64,000 bases of DNA, from assembly GCF_003201105.1 (NCBI RefSeq), contig NZ_QICJ01000004.1:62001-126000 (forward strand), in the 5' to 3' direction. Source of the DNA: Dyella sp. AtDHG13 (GTDB lineage: Bacteria > Pseudomonadota > Gammaproteobacteria > Xanthomonadales > Rhodanobacteraceae). Below are positions 58,138-64,000 of this stretch, piece after piece (position 1 is the stretch's first letter; the number at the start of each line of letters is the position of its first letter). The notes below the pieces were generated by a model that worked only from the letters and a program-made list of their open reading frames with translations, did not search any database and was not told the DNA's origin. Both the position numbers and the translations under genes were made by a program.

Positions 58138-60474
58138 ATGACATTGAACACACGTGGCGCGCGCCTTGCCGGCGCGCTGGCGCTGGGTGCGCTTTCCATG
58201 GGCGCGATGGCCGAGGGCCGCACCCTCACCAACGACGACTACGCGCATGCCGAGCGCTACGTGGGCTACAACGTGACGCCGCTGGTGGATCACGCCGTGC
58301 AGACGGTGAACTGGCTGGACGACACGCATTTCTGGTATCGCGACCACGATGCCAACGGCGATCGCTTCATGCGGTTCGACGCCGCCACCGGCAAGGCCGA
58401 ACCCGCGTTCAACCATCAGCAGCTCGCTGAGGCGCTGGGCAAGGTGCTCGGCAAGCCGGTCAACGCGGCGAAGCTCGGCATCACCGCGTTCGCGCCGACG
58501 CTGGATGGCCGCCTCGACGTGAACCTGCATGGCAAGCACTACCTGTGCGACATGAAGGGCGAAGTGAGCTGCACCGCCGGTCGCGACGAGAGCATCGACG
58601 GCGTGGGCCATGAGCCTGGCGTGCTGTCGCCGGACAAGCGTTCCGAAGCGTTCGTGCGCGACTGGAACCTGTGGGTGCGCGACGTCGCCACCGGCAAGGA
58701 GTCACAGATCACTCTCGATGGCGTGGAGAACTACGGCTACGCCACCGACAACGCCGGCTGGAAGCACACCAGCAAGGCCATCCTGGTGTGGTCGCCCGAT
58801 TCCAGGCACATCGCCACCTTCCAGCAGGACCAGCGCAAGACCGGCGACATGGTGCTGGTGGGCACGAACGTCGGCCATCCCAAGGTGGAGAAGTGGAAGT
58901 ATCCGCTGGTGGGCGACAAGGACGTGACCATGATCGAGCGCGTCATCGTCGATGTCGATGCGCGCAAGGTGCTGCGCCTGAAGATGGAACCGGACCAGCA
59001 CCGCTCCACCTTGTGCGACGACGTCAGCTGCGGGCGCGATGGCGGCTGGGACGACGTGCAGTGGGCGCCGGACGGCAGTTCGCTCGCCTTCGTTTCGTCC
59101 TCGCGCGATCACAAGCAGGCGTGGTTCCGCGTGGCGGACATCCACACCGGCGCGGTGCGCACGGTGTTCGACGAAAGCGTGCCGACCTATTACGAGAGCG
59201 GCAACGGCAAGGTCAACTGGCAGTACCTGCCGGCCAGCCACGAGGTGGTGTGGTTCAGCGAGCGCAACAACTGGGGCAACCTGTACCTGTACGACCTGGA
59301 CAGCGGCAAGCTCAAGCATGCCATCACCACCGGCGAAGGCAACGTCACCGAGGTGCTGAAGGTGGACGCGGCGACGCGCACGCTCTGGTTCCGTGGCGTG
59401 GGGCGCGAGCAGGGCGTCGACCCGTACTACCAGCAGTTCTACAAGGTGAGCCTGGATGGCGGTGCGCCGGCGCTGCTCGCACCGGAGCCGGCCGACCATA
59501 CGATCACGCTGTCGCCGGATGGACGTCTATTCGCGGATGCGTACTCCACGCCCACCACGCCTTCCGTCACCGTGCTGCGCAGCGCGCAGGACGGCCACGT
59601 GGTGAACACCATCGCCAAGGCCGACATCACGCGCCTGCTGGCGACGGGCTGGAAGGCGCCGGAGCCGTTCACCGTGAAGGCGCGCGACGGCAAGACCGAT
59701 CTGTACGGCCTGATGTTCAAGCCCACGCATTTCGATCCGTCGAAGAAGTACCCTGTCGTGGACTACGTGTATCCCGGCCCGCAGACCGGCTCGGTGGGCT
59801 CGCGCAGCTTCAATCCCGCGCGCGTCGACCACCAGGCGCTGGCGGAACTGGGCTTCATCGTGGTCGCCATCGACGGCATGGGCACGCCCTGGCGCTCCAA
59901 GGCTTTCCACGACGCCTACTTCGGCAACATCGGCGACAACACCATCCCCGATCAGGTGGCCGGCTTGAAGGAGCTGGGCAAGCGCCATGCGTGGATCGAC
60001 ATGAATCGCGTGGGCATGTGGGGTCACTCCGGCGGCGGCAACGCCACGGTGACGGCCATGTTCCGCTACGCGGACCTGTTCAAGGTCGGCATCGCCGAAA
60101 GCGGCAACCACGACAACCGCAACTACGAGGACGACTGGGCGGAGAAGTGGCAGGGCCTGCTGGTGACCGACAAGGACGGCAAGAGCAACTACGACGACCA
60201 GGCCAACCAGAACCACGTCGCCGGCCTCAAGGGCCATCTGCTGCTGGCCCACGGCACCATGGACGACAACGTGCCGCCGTACGAGACGCTGCTGGTGGTG
60301 GATGCGCTGATCAAGGCCAACAAGGATTTCGACCTGCTGCTGATTCCCAATGCGCATCACGCGTATGGCGCGGCGGCGAATTACATGATGCGCAAGCGGT
60401 GGGATTATTTCGTGCGCAATCTGGCGGGGGATGTGCCGCCTAGGGAATATGAGATGAAGCCGCCGAAGGATTGA
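58138..60474 (+). CDS. Secreted S9 family peptidase (dipeptidyl peptidase IV-like)
   Basis: A 778-residue exported peptidase; the ATG at 58138 follows GGGGAG and a signal peptide ending near AMA-EGR. Residues of about 50-520 form a beta-propeller (SPDKRSEAFVRDWNLWVRD, VQWAPDGSSLAFVSSSRD). The C-terminal alpha/beta-hydrolase has the nucleophile Ser631 in WGHSGGGNA, the Asp in GTMDDNVPP and the His in NAHHAYG. It releases N-terminal X-Pro/X-Ala dipeptides in characterised relatives such as Stenotrophomonas DPP IV. The propeller has two cysteine pairs. Monocistronic. Confidence 0.93.
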   Translation: MTLNTRGARLAGALALGALSMGAMAEGRTLTNDDYAHAERYVGYNVTPLVDHAVQTVNWLDDTHFWYRDHDANGDRFMRFDAATGKAEPAFNHQQLAEALGKVLGKPVNAAKLGITAFAPTLDGRLDVNLHGKHYLCDMKGEVSCTAGRDESIDGVGHEPGVLSPDKRSEAFVRDWNLWVRDVATGKESQITLDGVENYGYATDNAGWKHTSKAILVWSPDSRHIATFQQDQRKTGDMVLVGTNVGHPKVEKWKYPLVGDKDVTMIERVIVDVDARKVLRLKMEPDQHRSTLCDDVSCGRDGGWDDVQWAPDGSSLAFVSSSRDHKQAWFRVADIHTGAVRTVFDESVPTYYESGNGKVNWQYLPASHEVVWFSERNNWGNLYLYDLDSGKLKHAITTGEGNVTEVLKVDAATRTLWFRGVGREQGVDPYYQQFYKVSLDGGAPALLAPEPADHTITLSPDGRLFADAYSTPTTPSVTVLRSAQDGHVVNTIAKADITRLLATGWKAPEPFTVKARDGKTDLYGLMFKPTHFDPSKKYPVVDYVYPGPQTGSVGSRSFNPARVDHQALAELGFIVVAIDGMGTPWRSKAFHDAYFGNIGDNTIPDQVAGLKELGKRHAWIDMNRVGMWGHSGGGNATVTAMFRYADLFKVGIAESGNHDNRNYEDDWAEKWQGLLVTDKDGKSNYDDQANQNHVAGLKGHLLLAHGTMDDNVPPYETLLVVDALIKANKDFDLLLIPNAHHAYGAAANYMMRKRWDYFVRNLAGDVPPREYEMKPPKD

Positions 60475-61089
60475 TGAGGGTTGTCTCTCTTTTCATCGGT
60501 AGAGATGCGTCTTCGGTCATGCTTGCCTCACCGCTCTTGCTCCCTCTCCCCTTTGGGGCACGCGGGGAGCAGCCATGGATGGCTGCGGCTTTGAGGAGTG
60601 AGGAGAGGGCTGGGGTGAGGGGTGGGTGCTCGCCGCAGCGCTTCATTCTTTAGCCGTCATCCCGGCGTAGGCCGGGATCCAGTGACTCTGCGCTGGGTTG
60701 TCGCGCAAAGGGTGATCGGTTCTTTTTTTGCGTTGCCGCGACCGGGCCGCCTACACGGCGGGCGTTCCGACCTCCTGCCGGAGGCCGGGTCACTTTCTCT
60801 TGCTTGCCCAAGAGAAAGTAACCAAAGAGAAGGGCCCCCGGATGAGGCGCCTATCGGGCTGAAGCCCGATAGGTTCGCGGACGGGTTACGGGCTTTTCGA
60901 CGGGGCATCCTGCCCCGACGAAAAGTGCCTGGCGTCCTGCCAGGCACCCCTGCGGGGCCTGATCTCCACCCGCCCGCCGCCTCATACGGGGACCCGGAAG
61001 ATCAAGAGCGTCGAGCCGACGGCTCGTGCCGCTGTGCGGTACATCGCGTCGTGGTGGGGCCCGGGCGCCCGTGCCTGAAAAGCAATCTG
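60475..61089. repeat. Intergenic patch of perfect inverted repeats (repeat mosaic)
   Basis: A 600-bp gap between the S9 peptidase and the convergent ABC permease gene contains no protein-like frame. It holds GCAGCCAT/ATGGCTGC at 60569-60586, ATCCCGGC/GCCGGGAT at 60659-60678, ACTTTCTCTTG/CAAGAGAAAGT at 60792-60819, CTATCGGGCT/AGCCCGATAG at 60851-60872, CTTTTCG/CGAAAAG enclosing GGGGCA/TGCCCC at 60893-60925, GTGCCTGGC/GCCAGGCAC at 60925-60947 and CCCC/GGGG at 60947-60957. The block around 60790-60840 resembles a dispersed Xanthomonadales intergenic repeat that I recall from other genomes. It is likely a compound repeat. Confidence 0.72.
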
Positions 61090-62301
61090 TCAGCCCCTTG
61101 TCGCCACTACCGGCGCGACTCCACTCGCCCGCAACGCCGGTCCCAGCACCGCCGCCTGCCCGATCAGGCACAGCACCAGCGCGCCAGCCGGCACGTAGAA
61201 CCAGGGCAGGCGTTCCAGCGCGTATCGCTGCATCAGCAGCATGTTGAGTCCGTAGGCCAGCGCTACACCGAATACGACACCGGCGCCGACGATCACGAAG
61301 TTCTCGGTGTGGAAGTAGCGCAGGATGTCCCGTCGCGTTGCGCCGACGGCGCGGCGGATGCCGATGGAGCGGCGGCGTTGTTGTACCCAGAAGCTGGCCA
61401 GCCCGGCGATGCCGGCGGCGGTGATCAGCAGCAGCGCGAATGCGGCGCAGAGCAGCAGTGAGATCATGGTGCGGTCGCGGCGGAAGTAGTCGTCGCGCAG
61501 GTGGGTGAAGGTTTGCGGGTTGCGCAGTACGCGGTTGCTGTCGAGCGCGGTGAGCACGCGCCTGGCCTGCTGGAGTATCCGTTCGCGGTCCTGCGTCGCG
61601 CTGCGCATCACGTAGGTGATGCTGGCCGTGTCGGGCAGCATGGAGAATAGCGTCACGTAGCCATTGCTCTCCGACTCATCCAGCGTCGGGCGCAGCATCT
61701 GCTCCACCACGCCCACGATGCGCACGGGGCCGTCGCCGGGATAGATCACCTTGCCCAGCGGATCCTTGCCGGGGAACAGTTTCTCGGCGAGCGCGCGCGA
61801 GATGATGGTGGAGGGCACGTGGTTGATGCCGGCCCAGTCGTGCGCGGCGTCGAGGGAGATGTATTCCTCGGGAAGAAACGCGCGGCCGGCGACCAGGTGC
61901 AGGCCCAGCGTGCGCAGTTCTTCCGGCGTGCCGCTATAAGCCGTGGCCGAGGTCATGGAAGGGCCGTTCGGTTCGAAGGCAATGCCGTTGCTCCAGTTGT
62001 GGCCGCTCAAGGGCAGGGAGTCCACAGCAGCGACGGACTGCACGCCGGCGATGCCGCGCAGCGCGGCCAGGTCGGCGTCGTGCCGGGCCAGCGGGTTGGC
62101 GGATTCATCGACGCTCACGCTTTCGATCAGGGTCAGTTCGTTTTCCGCCACACCGCTGGGTGTGCGCATCTGGGTAAGACGGTGACCGATGATGGAGGCG
62201 ACGTTGCAGACGATGGCGCAGGTCAGCGCCACCTGCATCACGAGCAGGCCCACGGTGAGCTTGTGGCGCGTGAGGCTGGCGATCAGGGGAGAGTGCGACA
62301 T
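61090..62301 (-). CDS. FtsX/MacB-type ABC transporter permease
   Basis: A 403-residue membrane protein: one N-terminal transmembrane helix (LTVGLLVMQVALTCAIV), a large periplasmic MacB-PCD-like domain (about 40-270), then three helices with the FtsX core QQRRRSIGIRRAVGATRRDILRYFHTENF. It belongs to the mechanotransmitter ABC class, which moves substrates or proteins in the periplasm rather than through the membrane. The ATPase is not within the window; it may lie beyond 64000. It sits 9 bp after the next permease gene, so both are in one operon. Confidence 0.88.
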   Translation of the reverse strand: MSHSPLIASLTRHKLTVGLLVMQVALTCAIVCNVASIIGHRLTQMRTPSGVAENELTLIESVSVDESANPLARHDADLAALRGIAGVQSVAAVDSLPLSGHNWSNGIAFEPNGPSMTSATAYSGTPEELRTLGLHLVAGRAFLPEEYISLDAAHDWAGINHVPSTIISRALAEKLFPGKDPLGKVIYPGDGPVRIVGVVEQMLRPTLDESESNGYVTLFSMLPDTASITYVMRSATQDRERILQQARRVLTALDSNRVLRNPQTFTHLRDDYFRRDRTMISLLLCAAFALLLITAAGIAGLASFWVQQRRRSIGIRRAVGATRRDILRYFHTENFVIVGAGVVFGVALAYGLNMLLMQRYALERLPWFYVPAGALVLCLIGQAAVLGPALRASGVAPVVATRG

Positions 62302-62310
62302 GGGCAGGCC

Positions 62311-63612
62311 TCATTGCGTTTTCAGTTGAAGCGCGGGCGGAATGCGGCAGGCGCGCCATGCGGGCAGCAGGCCGGCGATGACGCTGGCCACCAGCGCAAG
62401 CAGGAAGGTCGCGAACAGCATGCTCAGGTCCATCTGCGCGAGCTGGGCGTAGCCATCCGGGCGTTGGCGCACGCTCCACAAACCGAGGCAGGCGATGAGC
62501 AGGCCCAGCACGCCGCCGGCAAACCCGATCACGCACGACTCCACGCCCAGCTGCAGGAAGATGTCCCAGCGCCGTGCGCCCAGCGCGCGGCGCACGCTGA
62601 TCTCGTTGCTGCGGCGGAGGAAGGTCGCCAGCAGCAGGCCCACGACATTGAGCATGCACACCACCAGGAAACCCAGCGACAGCGACAACTGCAAGCGCAG
62701 GTCGTCGGGAATGGCGTGTTCGTGCGCCAGCCAGTCCATCAGGCCGTAGAGCTGCGGGTTGGCGGGACGCGGCATGCGGCCGTGAGCCTGCTGCTCGCGC
62801 CAGTAGCTGCGCAGGTAGTCGCGGTACGCGCTGGCCTTGGCTGCGCTGTCCAGTTGCGTCCAGAACTGCAGCCACACGCAGTGATCGCTGGTGCGCGCAT
62901 CGCCGCCGCTGTCCCAGCAGGAAAAGCGTCCGTTGAAGTCGAGATTCAATTCCTGCGCGGTCTGCAGCGGCAGGAAGAACTGGTCCGCCTTGCCGAACAC
63001 GCGCCCGTTGATCTGCGCATAGAACTGCGGCTGCGGGTTCCAGTGATCCACCACGCCGATCACGCGGAAATCGGTGTTCTTCAGGCGCACGCTGCGGCCG
63101 ATGGCGGAGGCGTTGCCAAACAGGCGATGGCTGAGTTCGCTGCCGAGCACCACCACGCGCGCGCGTGCCTCGTCGTCCTCGCTGCGCCAGCCGCTGCCCG
63201 CCGCGAAAGGCACCTGGAACATGGCGAAGAAATCGGTGGTGACATATCGGCCGGTTTCATAGAACGGCAGCTCGCCGCGCTGCGTGGGTCGCACGGGCAC
63301 GGCGCCGCCCGCCATTGCGGCCTGGCGATCCGCGCGCTTCGCCCGCAACAGGTTCATCGCATCGGGCCAGGTGAAATTGCCATCGGGCTCCGGCGACTCC
63401 GAGCGATCACGGGCCAGCGGGCGTGGGTCGATCACCGGTGCGTAGAGCTGGCCGCTGCGCCCTGGCAGCGGGTCGCCGGAAAGCACATGGAAGATGGTGA
63501 TCATGGTCATGCTGGCGCCGATGCCGAGACCGATCACCAGCACCATCAGGATGGCCAGCGCCTTGCTGCGTCGAAGACTGCCGATGGCGGTGGCTGCGTA
63601 GTAGCCGAGCAT
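62311..63612 (-). CDS. FtsX/MacB-type ABC transporter permease
   Basis: A 433-residue permease starting MLGYYAATAIGSLRRSKALAILMVLVIGLG, the usual MacB-like amphipathic start and first helix. A periplasmic domain covers about residues 45-300 with cysteines in NGRFSCWDSGGDARTSDHCV. The FtsX core is LRRSNEISVRRALGARRWDIFLQLGVESCVIGFAGGVLG, and the end is LPAWRACRIPPALQLKTQ. It differs from the 61090 protein but shares its layout, so they may pair as a heterodimer. Signals upstream (63613-63739) show no gene. Confidence 0.88.
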   Translation of the reverse strand: MLGYYAATAIGSLRRSKALAILMVLVIGLGIGASMTMITIFHVLSGDPLPGRSGQLYAPVIDPRPLARDRSESPEPDGNFTWPDAMNLLRAKRADRQAAMAGGAVPVRPTQRGELPFYETGRYVTTDFFAMFQVPFAAGSGWRSEDDEARARVVVLGSELSHRLFGNASAIGRSVRLKNTDFRVIGVVDHWNPQPQFYAQINGRVFGKADQFFLPLQTAQELNLDFNGRFSCWDSGGDARTSDHCVWLQFWTQLDSAAKASAYRDYLRSYWREQQAHGRMPRPANPQLYGLMDWLAHEHAIPDDLRLQLSLSLGFLVVCMLNVVGLLLATFLRRSNEISVRRALGARRWDIFLQLGVESCVIGFAGGVLGLLIACLGLWSVRQRPDGYAQLAQMDLSMLFATFLLALVASVIAGLLPAWRACRIPPALQLKTQ

Positions 63613-63739
63613 GTCGTGTCCTTTGCGGTGGCGCGGCAGCGAATGCGGGCAAGCCGCACCCATCGCCCCGGCCTGTGCCGGGACGTTCGCGTCGCGTTGG
63701 CGTGTCGTGCGCGGCGGCGGAACGCGCCGCCGCGCGGGT

Positions 63740-64000
63740 TCAGCGGTTGCTGACGGGTTGGGCGACGCCCTTGGCTAGCGCGTCGTCCAGCACGTGGGAC
63801 ATCTGTTGCGCAGCCTTGGCCGACGCTTCCTGCTGGCGGCGGCTCAGTTCGCGCTGCCGTTCGCTCAACGCCTGCTGCTGCTGTTCGAGCTGGTGCTGCT
63901 CGCGCTCCAGCCCGGCGCGTTCGCGATCGATCTGGGCGCGTTCCGCCGCAAAGGCGGCACGCTCTGCATCGCCGCGATCGCTGGAGGGATAACTCGCCTG
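63740..64000 (-). CDS. C-terminal end of a Gln/Glu-rich coiled-coil protein (cut by window edge)
   Basis: The minus-strand frame is open from 64000 to a TGA at 63740-63742, giving 86 residues. It is strongly coiled coil: Arg/Glu/Gln-rich heptads (ERAQIDRERAGLEREQHQLEQQQQALSERQ region), then a tail MSHVLDDALAKGVAQPVSN. No domain is recognisable in this part. The start lies beyond the window. Its strand and position place it upstream of the permease operon, 127 bp apart. Similar tails occur in M56/BlaR-type and envelope proteins, but no assignment is made. Confidence 0.6.
   Translation of the reverse strand, partial: QASYPSSDRGDAERAAFAAERAQIDRERAGLEREQHQLEQQQQALSERQRELSRRQQEASAKAAQQMSHVLDDALAKGVAQPVSNR

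Noticed and set aside
60622-61461. 279-codon frame across the palindrome array
   Set aside because: Runs through inverted repeats and antisense to the permease; composition not protein-like.

Overview
The window looks like chromosome of a GC-rich gammaproteobacterium of the Xanthomonadales type, most likely Rhodanobacteraceae (Dyella, Luteibacter or Frateuria relatives). This is inferred from very GC-rich coding sequence, many secreted hydrolases, a TonB-dependent receptor, paired AsnC/LysR regulators divergent from their targets, an MdtJI pair and REP-like intergenic palindromes. No rRNA, tRNA, IS element, prophage or CRISPR array was seen. Genes are tightly packed on both strands, and most long antisense frames are GC-driven shadows.

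Layout. 1-5.1 kb: secreted hydrolases (end of a penicillin-acylase family enzyme, a subtilase, an amidohydrolase). 5.2-13.2 kb: housekeeping and accessory metabolism (LysE exporter with divergent AsnC regulator, MFS exporter, secreted esterase, a retropepsin-TPR fusion, a desaturase). 13.2-17.0 kb: a compact four-gene locus combining an outer-membrane barrel, a secreted FMN-binding flavoprotein, the flavin transferase ApbE and a His-rich membrane protein behind an AT-rich palindromic promoter region; two tandem paralogous small secreted proteins follow. 17.1-19.5 kb: a NarL-type two-component system with a perfect dyad in the divergent promoter region. 19.6-22.9 kb: a 53-residue peptide gene, an intrinsic terminator, an asparagine-synthase-like enzyme and a HExxH lipoprotein. 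This is the best candidate for an undescribed peptide-modification system.

23-38 kb: a cytochrome b561/Tat-exported molybdopterin oxidoreductase pair, a diguanylate cyclase, an arsenic operon (arsR-arsC-acr3) with a probably leaderless start, a membrane-anchored pilin-like protein, a GH30 glycosidase, a GST with divergent AsnC regulator, and an M14-type peptidase. 38-50 kb: several small secreted or outer-membrane proteins, Ohr, a redoxin-response regulator-kinase operon preceded by paired 10-bp direct repeats, and a second two-component system adjoining a PAP2 acid phosphatase and a TonB-dependent receptor. 50-64 kb: dehydrogenase, a candidate small RNA with three hairpins, aldo/keto reductase with divergent LysR regulator, a large amidohydrolase, thioesterase, MdtJI, a DPP-IV-like S9 peptidase, a 600-bp intergenic patch full of perfect palindromes, and two FtsX-type ABC permeases.

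Family assignments rest on reading motifs in the translations. No database search was run; start sites were chosen by ribosome binding site, signal peptide and overlap logic.
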